Source: Synechococcales cyanobacterium bin31.maxbin.ball.101
GTDB taxonomy: Bacteria; Cyanobacteriota; Cyanobacteriia; Leptolyngbyales; Leptolyngbyaceae
NCBI GenBank assembly: GCA_013298165.1
Contig: JAAFJU010000018.1
Location: 1 to 54,151, forward strand
Direction: 5' to 3'
Length of the DNA stretch: 54,151 nucleotides
Part shown: positions 8,745 to 16,436 of the stretch, one piece after another
How the letters are laid out: every line of letters starts with the position of its first letter
How positions within the stretch are numbered: position 1 is the first letter of the stretch
Notes under the pieces: generated by a model
Database searches by the model: none
What the model was told of the DNA's origin: nothing
Seen by the model: only the letters and a program-made list of their open reading frames with translations
Program-made: the position numbers and the translations under genes

Positions 8745-9728
8745 ATGCCAATCCCAAAAGCTCAGATTCCAGAACCCAAGCTGATTACGATCGTTCCGCA
8801 ATTGGCTAAATTTGACAAATTGATCCAACCAATCGAGACGCCGGAACTTCGTCAACTCCGCATTGATGAATTCCTCGATGCCCGATCGATCGCCCCCAAT
8901 ACTCGCAAAGCCTATAAAGAAGATTTGCTCCGGTTTATGCATTGGACGGATACAGCTTGGGCGGCAGTGACGCCTCGGCAGGTGACGCAATTTAAGGCTT
9001 ATTTATTACAAGTGGATGGCGCAACGGGAAAGCGATCGCTCTCGGATGCTTCGGCAAAACGCATCTTGCAGACGTTGAAAAACTTTTTAAATTGGATGAC
9101 ACAATCGGGCTATCTCGATCGCAATCCCACCCATGCGGTTCATTTACCCAAACTCCAAGAACCGGAGACTCAACATTTAACGTCTGAACAGGTGATGGCA
9201 ATTTTTAATGCAGCTATGGAAACCAGTTTACCGGAACGCAATATGGCCTTACTCTCGATTTTGAGTCATGGGTTACGGGCGCAGGAAGCATCTAATTTGA
9301 ACATTGAGGATTTTGATGGACAGCGTTTGAAAATTCGTCAAGCTAAGGCGGATAGTAAGGGGACGGTGCCGATCGATCTCGATGCTCAAATGTGGGTGCA
9401 GCAATATGTGCAATGGCGTCAGTCCCAAGGTGAAATCCTCAATGCTGACAGTCCCTTACTGGCCTCGCACTCGAATCGCAATTCCGGGCAACGCATGGGT
9501 TATCATGCCATTCAAAAGCTGATGAAAGCGCTTTCAAAGACGGTGGGATTTGATTTTCACGCCCATCAATTTCGCCATACCTTTGCCACGAATCTCGTCC
9601 TCAAAGGCATGAACCCCTACCACGCCATGACCCTCACCCGCCACAAGTCCGCCAACTCCTTCCGCCGCTACACCAAAGCCGCCGACGAACTCGCCGCCGA
9701 GCAAGCCTTCCGCCAACTCAATCCCTAA
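8745..9728 (+). CDS. Tyrosine recombinase (XerC/D-like integrase)
   Basis: A 327-residue site-specific recombinase. An N-terminal SAM-like DNA-binding domain (about residues 40-125, with APNTRKAYKEDLLRFMHW) precedes the catalytic domain. Catalytic residues are visible: Arg in HGLRAQEASNL, His and Arg in HQFRHTFATN, His in LTRHKSANSF and the nucleophile Tyr in FRRYTKAADE. Length and layout fit a chromosomal Xer/integrase-like enzyme. It has no phage genes around it and no obvious attachment repeats, so resolution or cassette integration rather than prophage integration is likely. Its stop overlaps the converging gene by four bases. Confidence 0.88.
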   Translation: MPIPKAQIPEPKLITIVPQLAKFDKLIQPIETPELRQLRIDEFLDARSIAPNTRKAYKEDLLRFMHWTDTAWAAVTPRQVTQFKAYLLQVDGATGKRSLSDASAKRILQTLKNFLNWMTQSGYLDRNPTHAVHLPKLQEPETQHLTSEQVMAIFNAAMETSLPERNMALLSILSHGLRAQEASNLNIEDFDGQRLKIRQAKADSKGTVPIDLDAQMWVQQYVQWRQSQGEILNADSPLLASHSNRNSGQRMGYHAIQKLMKALSKTVGFDFHAHQFRHTFATNLVLKGMNPYHAMTLTRHKSANSFRRYTKAADELAAEQAFRQLNP

Positions 9729-10237
9729 GCCATGTCTGATGATTTGGTCAGCCGATCGACCTGCTTCAACAGCACAGGAATTCGGTGTTCACCGGACATG
9801 TCTTGAATAAAGGCTTTCGCTTTCGACAGCTCAATCCCGATCGCGGTCACGTACAAGGGCCGCTTGCTATCGCCTCGATAAACTTCAGTCGATTCAGGCG
9901 TATCTTGAAATTTTGTTTTTGCCACCCCAATGACGATCGAACTTCCCTCGATCGCATCATACAACCGCTGTCCTAGTCCGGGTTTTGCATCACTGCCCAA
10001 GGTTACGTACCCGTCAATGACGATGATCTCAGGAGGACTGTCTAGCGTTTCTAAAAGTGCCAAAATGCAAGGCAGTTCACGTTTATAAAACTGCCCTGGT
10101 TCATAGTCGGAAACCCGATCGATTTGTACTTCGATGACAATCTCTTCAGCGGCAGTCGGGGCATCCCAAAAGTGAAATAGGACAGCAGCGACGATCGCCT
10201 TTTCGTCTTGGTAATACACATCGATCGCTACAATCAT
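9725..10237 (-). CDS. Short endonuclease V-like protein
   Basis: A 170-residue protein resembling endonuclease V (Nfi), which nicks DNA or RNA near deaminated adenine (inosine). Visible family features are the first acidic strand (AIDVYYQ, Asp6), the block YEPGQFYKREL corresponding to the usual P-G-F-x-x-R-E, the metal Asp in IIVIDGYV, and VIGVAKTKF matching the family's P-T-I-G-V-A-K. The usual length is about 220 residues, so this is a shortened version, and the segment between DGYV and VGVAK differs from the classic DGHG form. Activity is therefore plausible but not assured. It converges with and overlaps the recombinase gene. Confidence 0.7.
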   Translation of the reverse strand: MIVAIDVYYQDEKAIVAAVLFHFWDAPTAAEEIVIEVQIDRVSDYEPGQFYKRELPCILALLETLDSPPEIIVIDGYVTLGSDAKPGLGQRLYDAIEGSSIVIGVAKTKFQDTPESTEVYRGDSKRPLYVTAIGIELSKAKAFIQDMSGEHRIPVLLKQVDRLTKSSDMA

Positions 10238-10280
10238 CGGTCTAATCCACTGACAGTCTACTCAATTCATTATATTCGAC

Positions 10281-11423
10281 CTAACGAAGCCCTTTACGCA
10301 TGAGCACTAAATTATCACGGTGGACGACGGTGTCTTCGCCTTCGTAGCCGAGAATGGTGGAAATTTCTTCCGATTGTTTACCTCGAATTTTTTGCAATTC
10401 TTTATGGGTGTAGTTGACGAGACCACGCGCGATTTCTTGGCCGTGGATATTGCAAAGTCGCACCGTATCTTCCTTCTGAAAGTCCCCGTCTAAACCAATC
10501 AATCCGGCACTGAGGAGCGATCGGCCTCGGTTCTTCACGGCTTCCACTGCGCCATCATCTAAATACAATTTTCCAGCAGGCACCATGCCGTGGGCAATCC
10601 AGCGCTGACGGGCGGTAATCGGGTTTTCCTGCGGTTCAAATCGGGTGCCGATCGCTTCTCCCGCTAAGATCTTAATCAGGTTCTCAGGCCGATCGCTTTT
10701 CATAATTACGGTCCGCACTCCTGCTCCCATGGCAATCCGAGCCGCAGAGATCTTCGTCTCCATCCCTCCTGTGCCCCACTTCGTCCCGCCGAGCGTCGTA
10801 TCTACATTCAGTTCTTCGAGATTGCGAACCACGTCGATCGGTTTTGCGTCGGGATTGGTTCGCGGATTGGCGGTGTAGAGTTTATCCACATCTGTCATCA
10901 AAAAGAGCCAATCTGCATCGACTAAACTTGCAACCAAGGCCGATAGCGTGTCATTATCCCCGAATTTTAATTCATCTACTGCAACGGTGTCATTTTCATT
11001 GACGATCGGAATCACATTTAGATTTAATAATTCTTCAAAGGTGCGATACACATTCACGTAGCGATTCCGTTCTACTAAGTCTCCCCGTGTTAATAAAACC
11101 TGTGCGATCGGCTGTTTCATTTCCGTAAAGAAGTCGTCATACACCCGCATTAATCGCCCTTGACCCACAGCGGCGACGGCTTGCTTAATGGCGATGGATT
11201 TAGGCCGATCGGTCATGCCCAGTCTGGCACAACCCACCCCCACAGCCCCGGAAGACACCAGGACTACATGATGCCCCGATCGCTGTAGGTCGCTCAGGAC
11301 TTCGACGAGGGTGGCGATCGTGGAGAGGGCGAGGTTGCCAGTGGTGGGATTGGTGAGGCTGGAGGTGCCGACTTTGACGACGATCGTTTGGGCGTTTGTG
11401 GGGGTTTCGGGAGACTCACTCAT
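10281..11423 (-). CDS. proB: Glutamate 5-kinase
   Basis: A 380-residue enzyme that phosphorylates glutamate to gamma-glutamyl phosphate, the first step of proline synthesis. The amino acid kinase domain shows [25 protein letters not shown], a [11 protein letters not shown] block and [15 protein letters not shown]. The last roughly 95 residues form a PUA domain ([20 protein letters not shown]...). Length and domain order match the family, which is feedback-inhibited by proline. The gene reads alone on the minus strand, with the lipoprotein gene 100 bp upstream. Confidence 0.95.
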   Translation of the reverse strand: MSESPETPTNAQTIVVKVGTSSLTNPTTGNLALSTIATLVEVLSDLQRSGHHVVLVSSGAVGVGCARLGMTDRPKSIAIKQAVAAVGQGRLMRVYDDFFTEMKQPIAQVLLTRGDLVERNRYVNVYRTFEELLNLNVIPIVNENDTVAVDELKFGDNDTLSALVASLVDADWLFLMTDVDKLYTANPRTNPDAKPIDVVRNLEELNVDTTLGGTKWGTGGMETKISAARIAMGAGVRTVIMKSDRPENLIKILAGEAIGTRFEPQENPITARQRWIAHGMVPAGKLYLDDGAVEAVKNRGRSLLSAGLIGLDGDFQKEDTVRLCNIHGQEIARGLVNYTHKELQKIRGKQSEEISTILGYEGEDTVVHRDNLVLMRKGLR

Positions 11424-11523
11424 GGCAGAATTTCAAATAAGATCAGCACCGGACTGATCTTACCTTTAATCTGATCCACTAATGGGTCTCAGCCACTCAA
11501 GTCGGCTGCAAACGCGATCGGCC

Positions 11524-12090
11524 TTATTGGATACCGACGCTGAGGCTGTACTGACAGGTCGGATAACCCCCGTTTTGGACTTGGATGACATAATCCCCTG
11601 AGGAGGTCAGTGTTGTCTTCAGGTTTGTCCTTTCCTCGTTCATCACCAAATCGAGCCGCAGTAGACCATCCGCTTTATCCAAATAGAACACATCCAATGT
11701 CACCTTTTCACAACCTGAAACACCTGCTCGTAGGGTCTGACCTTTTGAGGCTCCTAGGACGTATTTCACTGCGCCATATTTGCCCAATTGACCGTCCAAC
11801 TTCGTAGAAGTCTTGCCTGCTGCAAAATTGACTCGCCGCAAATTGGTCGCTGCAGGTTTTGCGGCCTCTTTGCTTTTGGCAGGTATTGCTTTGGTCGTGT
11901 CTGTCGTCTCAGGTTTAGTGGCTTCAGAGCTGGCGGCTGGCTCGGACTTGGCGGTTGCTGAGGCGGCTGTAACGGGCGCAGGGGCATTCATGGTCTGTTG
12001 AGTGGGAGTCGTACAGGCTGAAAGGAATCCTAAGCTTCCGATCGCGAGGCTGAGCATGGACAATTTCCAGGGAAGACAAGTCATCATCAC
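11524..12090 (-). CDS. Lipoprotein with a C-terminal PPC-like beta domain
   Basis: A 188-residue protein. The N-terminus is a lipoprotein signal (LSLAIGSLGFLSAC) with the lipobox LSAC and the lipidated cysteine at residue 26. Residues 30-85 are a low-complexity Ala/Thr/Lys/Glu-rich linker. The C-terminal about 100 residues (RRVNFAAGKTSTKLDGQ... to SGDYVIQVQNGG.. YSLSVGIQ) resemble the PPC/beta-jelly-roll domains also present twice in the nearby subtilase. Role unknown; it is probably anchored to a membrane and exposed to periplasm. It sits between the AraC regulator gene and proB on the same strand. Confidence 0.8.
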   Translation of the reverse strand: MMMTCLPWKLSMLSLAIGSLGFLSACTTPTQQTMNAPAPVTAASATAKSEPAASSEATKPETTDTTKAIPAKSKEAAKPAATNLRRVNFAAGKTSTKLDGQLGKYGAVKYVLGASKGQTLRAGVSGCEKVTLDVFYLDKADGLLRLDLVMNEERTNLKTTLTSSGDYVIQVQNGGYPTCQYSLSVGIQ

Positions 12091-12164
12091 GTTCCTTTAT
12101 AGCTATGAAGTTGATTTAATTGAGTTTCGTGCTAGAACACAGGCTCCTAGCTTTTGACGATACC

Positions 12165-12188
12165 GAGTATCAAAAAAACTCGATACTC
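12165..12188. promoter_or_regulatory. Inverted repeat upstream of the lipoprotein gene
   Basis: GAGTATC (12165-12171) and GATACTC (12182-12188) form a perfect 7-bp inverted repeat around an A-rich loop, about 75 bp upstream of the lipoprotein start and 36 bp past the AraC stop. No U-run follows the stem, so an operator is as likely as a terminator. Confidence 0.4.
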
Positions 12189-12223
12189 CATTCTTGCGGC
12201 GTCAAATTAGCATGATCTTGCGC

Positions 12224-13135
12224 TCACGATCGCAATTCCTTAGGAGAAACGCCTAAAATTCGTTTAAAGTGCTTGGTCAAATGACTATGGCTACTAAAGC
12301 CACACTCCTGAGCAATGGTGGCGATCGTCCAGGCGCGGTTTCTCAGCAAAAACTTGGCTCGTTCGACTCGTTGTTGAATGACATACTGATGTAGCGGTAT
12401 TCCCATGGATTGTTTGAATGCACGACAGAGATGATATTCACTCAGTCCAATGAGTTGTGCAAAATCTGCGAGTCTAATTTCTTGATCTAGATAATCTTGC
12501 ACATAGCTGGTAATTTGATCTAATTGTCGTCGGGACAGTCCAGCAGTCGGTGATGGCGATCGAATGAGGCAGACGGAATGATGACTGACTAATCGCGTCG
12601 CGAGGGCCGTCGCGAGTGAGTCTCGATAGAGCTTTCCAGAAGGCTGCCCAGCGGCTAAGTCTGCGTGAAGGAGTAAGCCTAATTGCGATAAAACGGGGTC
12701 CTGTGCTTCATGTTTTGGAATGATTTCGATCGCATTCCCTTTCACCATTTCTAATCCGACTTGTTCAACGAATTTAGGATGTAAAAAAATGGCGGTGACA
12801 TCAAGGGCACGATCCCAGACGGCTCTGTGATTGACTCCTGCTGGAAGGATGCCGATCGCGCCATGCTCAAAGCCTCCCGTCCAGTGATTGCGATCGTCCA
12901 ATTTGGCTTCAAACTTTGCCTGATTGGTTTGAAGCCAAACGGGTAGGACGTGATGGAGTGTTGTGTAGTCTGGTAGTTCATGTTTCGGACATTGCTGGTA
13001 GTGCAACATCAAGAGTCCGGGATCGTTGCTACTATTGCTGACGAGGGTTGGGGTGAAGGGTAAAACCTGATTGATTTCCCCTAGGTTGTGGGGGTCAATC
13101 AGGAGGGGTTGAGGATTGAGGATTGTGCTATTCAT
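12224..13135 (-). CDS. AraC family transcriptional regulator
   Basis: A 303-residue DNA-binding protein. The C-terminal about 100 residues hold the two AraC helix-turn-helix motifs: LADFAQLIGLSEYHLCRAFKQ, then WTIATIAQECGFSSHSHLTK followed by HFKRILGVSPKELRS, the family signature. The N-terminal two thirds resemble a cupin-like effector or sensing domain (HHVLPVWLQTNQAKFEAKLDD, then GAIGILPAGVNHRAVWDRA), as in AraC regulators with a small-molecule response. Inducer and targets are unknown. It is preceded by an AT-rich non-coding stretch likely to contain its promoter. Confidence 0.9.
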   Translation of the reverse strand: MNSTILNPQPLLIDPHNLGEINQVLPFTPTLVSNSSNDPGLLMLHYQQCPKHELPDYTTLHHVLPVWLQTNQAKFEAKLDDRNHWTGGFEHGAIGILPAGVNHRAVWDRALDVTAIFLHPKFVEQVGLEMVKGNAIEIIPKHEAQDPVLSQLGLLLHADLAAGQPSGKLYRDSLATALATRLVSHHSVCLIRSPSPTAGLSRRQLDQITSYVQDYLDQEIRLADFAQLIGLSEYHLCRAFKQSMGIPLHQYVIQQRVERAKFLLRNRAWTIATIAQECGFSSHSHLTKHFKRILGVSPKELRS

Positions 13136-13912
13136 ATCAAATACATTAGATTTTCAGTCATTTGATGTTTTTTATACTGTTTGGGGTTGCGGAATGTGGG
13201 GGATATCGATCGCTCCGACTGAATGTGTCTATTTCGTGATAATAATTTTAAGCGGATCTCAATAGATTTGCTTTATTAAAAATTTTCTACTATCTAATCT
13301 TTAATAAAGTCTTTGTTTTAAGTAAAAATCAACACATCCTGAGGAATCGCCCTCCAGCGCCCTATTCTGGGGGAGCCGGAGTTTGATCGTAGCAGCTTCA
13401 ATTAACGACACGATCGTTCATGGGCGACGGGATATTGCTGCGATCGTGTATGCACAAGTCCAAATCGTCTTCGTTGCGAGTCTTTCGGCCCCCTAAATCC
13501 CCCAATTCTGGGGGACTTTGAATTTGAGTCTTTGGTTTGGCTCCCCCAGAATTGGGGGTCGGGGGGTGGTTCGCCAGGGCGATCGTAATGAATCAATGAT
13601 GTGTGTACAAGGTTGCTTTTTAAGACGATCGTGTATGCACAAGTCCAAATCATCTTCGCTGCGAGTCTTTCGGCCCCCTAAATCCCCCAATTCTGGGGGA
13701 CTTTGAATTTGAGTCTTTGGTTTGGCTCCCCCAGAATTGGGGGTCGGGGGTCGGTTCGCCAGGGCGATCGTAAATGAGTGGCAGAGATCGTTGCAATTGC
13801 TTGATTTTTGCTCAAAAATTTTGTTGGCAGCGCCTCCCGGAATGGGACTCTCGCTACGCGAAGAAGTGAAAAAGAAAGAGCGCAAAGCTTAAAAGAACAA
13901 GAGGGTAAAGGG
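13136..13912. repeat. Gene-free stretch with a tandem 147-bp repeat and CCCCCAATTCTGGGGG palindromes
   Basis: No convincing gene. 13441-13587 and 13626-13773 are near-identical direct repeats of about 147 bp (CGATCGTGTATGCACAAGTC ... GCCAGGGCGATCGTAA). Each contains an outer inverted pair (CCCCCTAAATCCCCCAATTC / AGAATTGGGGG) capable of a long hairpin. A lone fragment of the same palindrome is at 13356-13380. A relative lies at 43558-43636 and a short piece near 18750. The first 300 bp (13136-13440) are AT-rich and precede the AraC gene. Confidence 0.85.
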
Positions 13913-13957
13913 CTACGGAAGAATCCTCGAAACGGAACTGACAAGACGAAAACCGAT

Positions 13958-14734
13958 TTAGTCGCCACGGTTCTCGCGTGTATCGATGTCGCGACAAGCA
14001 GAACGACAAAGCCACGGATCGGAGGTCCAAGAACCACCCCGCAGTATTTGATCGCTTTGTGTTCCGTCGCTTGGAGCCTTACTGTAGTCGCTTTCGTAGT
14101 CATCTTGACACCATTCCCAAACGTTGCCATGCATGTCATAAAGTCCCCACGCATTTGGTTCAAACATTTTGACGGGTGTTGTCTTTTCTCGGGATTCTCC
14201 CAATCGTCCTCGCCCATATTTACCAGGGTAAACTGTCTCTTCGTACTTCCAGTTTTGAGCTTGATAATTAGCGAGTTCGGCATCGATCGTCTCGCCAAAA
14301 TGAAAAGGAGTTTCCGTTCCCGCTCGACATGCGTATTCCCATTCGGCTTCAGAGGGTAAACGATAGGTTCGTCCGGTCTTTTCAGAAAGCAGACGACAAA
14401 ATTCGATCGCATCATCCCAGGAGACATTCTCAACTGGGAGATTGTCATCGCCTTTGAAGTCTGAAGGTGATGGCTTTAGATCAGTTTTAATTTGAGAAAG
14501 CTGGACGATCGATCGCCATTGCCCTTGAGTCACAGGAGTGCATCCCATGAAAAATGTTGGAACCGTTACGGAATATGGCTTTTCGTTGCTCTGATGTTCT
14601 TCCTCCTCTTCAGGCGATCCCATTTGGAACTCTCCACCTAGGATCAGTGCCATTTCCATTTCTACACCAGGGCTGAGGGTTTCGGTGTAGGTGTGAATGG
14701 TGCTTGTGTGGGATTTGATGGTGAGGGTGGACAT
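13958..14734 (-). CDS. Formylglycine-generating enzyme (SUMF1)-like protein, C-terminus lost to a stop codon
   Basis: A 258-residue protein with the FGE/SUMF1 fold blocks: GGEFQMGSPEEEEE, TPVTQGQW, PVENVSWDDAIEFC, YRLPSEAEWEYACRAG, GLYDMHGNVWEWC and LRGGSWTSDPWLCRSACR. Of the two catalytic cysteines of true FGEs (GGSYxCxxxxC), only the second seems aligned, so copper-dependent Cys oxidation is doubtful; many bacterial relatives act in other pathways. The frame stops with TAA at 13958. The next in-frame codons (13957-13916) read IGFRLVSSVSRILP, the expected family ending N-x-GFR, before a second stop. A nonsense change has therefore removed the conserved tail. Confidence 0.8.
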   Translation of the reverse strand: MSTLTIKSHTSTIHTYTETLSPGVEMEMALILGGEFQMGSPEEEEEHQSNEKPYSVTVPTFFMGCTPVTQGQWRSIVQLSQIKTDLKPSPSDFKGDDNLPVENVSWDDAIEFCRLLSEKTGRTYRLPSEAEWEYACRAGTETPFHFGETIDAELANYQAQNWKYEETVYPGKYGRGRLGESREKTTPVKMFEPNAWGLYDMHGNVWEWCQDDYESDYSKAPSDGTQSDQILRGGSWTSDPWLCRSACRDIDTRENRGD

Positions 14735-14759
14735 GGTGAATTAGGGAATGGAGAGGTGT

Positions 14760-14881
14760 CTATTCAACTTGATGTAGTAAATCCTGAATCGATAATACTA
14801 GAGTGGGAGAACTCAAAAAGCCTTTTGCATCTCGTGTTGCGATCGCATCTGAATAATGTTTGTATCCACTAAAACTCTCAT
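14760..14881 (-). pseudogene. Remnant of a PIN-domain (VapC-like) toxin gene
   Basis: The minus strand starts ATG overlapping the antitoxin stop (TAATG) and reads MRVLVDTNII, the classic PIN-domain start with the metal Asp. The middle of the gene is missing. In another frame the sequence continues DAIATRDAKGFLSS and ends LLHQVE followed by TAG, which matches the tail of PIN toxins (A-I-A-T-R-D). About 40 codons remain of the roughly 135 expected, and the two pieces are out of frame, so no toxin can be made. Confidence 0.75.
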
Positions 14882-15081
14882 TACAGATACTTCTCCAGCC
14901 GTCGCTCATCTAGCATGGCAGTGACTTCTTCTTCAGTGGGTGCAGGTTGATCGATTTTCAATAAGCCTCTCATCCGTTGGATGGCACCCGATCGATCGGG
15001 ATAGGCGATCGGGTGATTTTGCAATGATTCAATGATGGCACTGACCAATGCAAGACGATCGTGCGGGGGCAACTTAAAGAC
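14881..15081 (-). pseudogene. 5'-truncated antitoxin gene of the PIN toxin pair
   Basis: The frame begins exactly at the edge of the insertion sequence (VFKLPPHDRLALVSAI) and runs 66 codons to EEEVTAMLDERRLEKYL. The LPPHDRLALVSAIIESL block is typical of small cyanobacterial antitoxins paired with PIN toxins. The usual first 10-15 codons and the start are gone, replaced by the IS. A TTG at 15072 could allow a shortened protein. The sequence beyond the far IS end does not contain the missing start, so a deletion accompanied or followed the insertion. Confidence 0.7.
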
Positions 15082-16113
15082 CTAAGTACAGGACAAAAAA
15101 TGAATGGCTTGCAATAACTGCTGTCTGGCGATATTGAAGTTGATCATGCCATCTCGAATATAATCACAGCCAACCTGAAAAATACTTTTTGCCTTGCGCC
15201 CGTGATTCTTAATAGGAATCGGGGTCTGAAGCGTTAGCCACTCTCCCACTCGAATCGCCCAAACCATGGCTAGCGTTAATAGCGCGACTAACTTACTCAA
15301 TCGCTTCATCTCTCTCAAATGAGTATCCTCCAGGTTAAATCCACGGGATTTGAGAATGCCAAATAGCGTCTCTATGGCCCAGCGTTTTCCATAATCAGCG
15401 ATGGACGTCTCGACCGACTGCTGGGTCACAATGAGCATCAGCTCTCCATCTAGCAATTTCAGGGCAGCCACTTGGACCCAATGGCCCCACAACCGCCGAT
15501 TGCGCTTTAAAACGCGACGTTCACCGACCTTCAACCCCTGAAACAGTTGTTTACCGTTCACGGATTCCTGTCCGTCAAACAGCAGTTCAGTCTCCCGAAT
15601 GCGGATACGGAACGGGAGCTTCAGGTCTTCTAATAGATAGCCAAATCAATCACTCCCCACAAACTCCCGGTCAGCAGTCAACGCCGCGACTTTCACGTCT
15701 GGAAACAAGTCTCGAAACTCCTCCATCAGGAGAATTCGCTCAACTTGATTGGAATTTCCCCGTTTATCCAACATCCACCAGAGTAACGGAATCGCCACAC
15801 CCTCGTGGACCACCGCTAGCATCAGAATATTGTGGTCTATTGTCCCAACTTTCCAGTTTGTCTGGTCAATCGCCAAGGTCCAAGGCTGAGGAATCGCCAT
15901 TAAATTCATCATCCCTTTAGCCCAATCACCATAATCCAATTCAAAGCCCGAGAAGAATCGTTGCAGACGTTTGTATCGAGAACTCGCTTGGGCCTTGCTC
16001 GGCATTGCGAGGGATAATTCAGAGAAGTCTACCGTCCTGACTCGAAACAGCGCAATTAGGAACAGGGTCAGAAATCGAAGTCGGGCACCATGCCATCCGA
16101 AATGTTGGTGCAA
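15082..16113 (-). pseudogene. IS4-type DDE transposase interrupted by one in-frame stop
   Basis: One continuous frame of 343 codons is broken by a single TGA at 15648-15646. Upstream (155 aa) are the first two acidic residues, in TLAIDQTNWKVG and ALTADREFVG. Downstream is the IS4 signature Y-x2-R-x3-E-x6-K, seen as YGKRWAIETLFGILK. The context around the stop (FVGSD * FGYLEDLKLPFRIRI) suggests a Trp codon TGG became TGA. Because both halves stay in frame, the damage is probably recent; readthrough is not excluded but not expected. The N-terminal start (TTG 16113) is uncertain. Confidence 0.8.
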
Positions 16114-16217
16114 GGTCTGGTGAATTAGGGTAATCTCAGTGAGGGATAATTAGGTTGAGTTGATACTCCTAGGAATCCCTCTCCTAAAGACTTTTCACCT
16201 TTTTGTCCGGTACTAAG
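15082..16217 (-). mobile_element. IS4-family-like insertion sequence (about 1.14 kb)
   Basis: Terminal inverted repeats are visible: CTAAGTACAGGACAAAAA at 15082-15099 and its inverse TTTTTGTCCGGTACTAAG at 16200-16217, 16 of 18 matching. The transposase stop codon lies inside the left repeat. No matching target-site duplication is seen in the flanks, fitting a deletion of the neighbouring antitoxin start. 16218-16436 beyond it holds nothing I can recognise. Confidence 0.8.
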
Positions 16218-16436
16218 AAAGTAGACTTATTCCTGTTTATCAATCGGTTTGAGTTTGAATTGCTAATCTGATTGCGTTCAACAGGTGTGGAACACTACCT
16301 TTCTCTCAAAGTTTCTCAAAATGTGATTGACCCATCTCACTTCTATAGTCCACTTAAGTGGGCTTTCCCTTGTAGCCCACCGTTTCACGCGCGGGTAGAT
16401 TATCGGTTGAACTTTGAATTTGGAATTACTGTTGAT

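Noticed and set aside
8745-9728. Prophage integrase
   Set aside because: No phage structural genes, no tRNA target and no direct repeats suggesting attachment sites are found around it.
13678-14448. Alternative long frame antisense/overlapping the FGE-like gene
   Set aside because: It crosses the palindromic repeats, has no recognisable protein features and is a shadow of the FGE-like reading frame.
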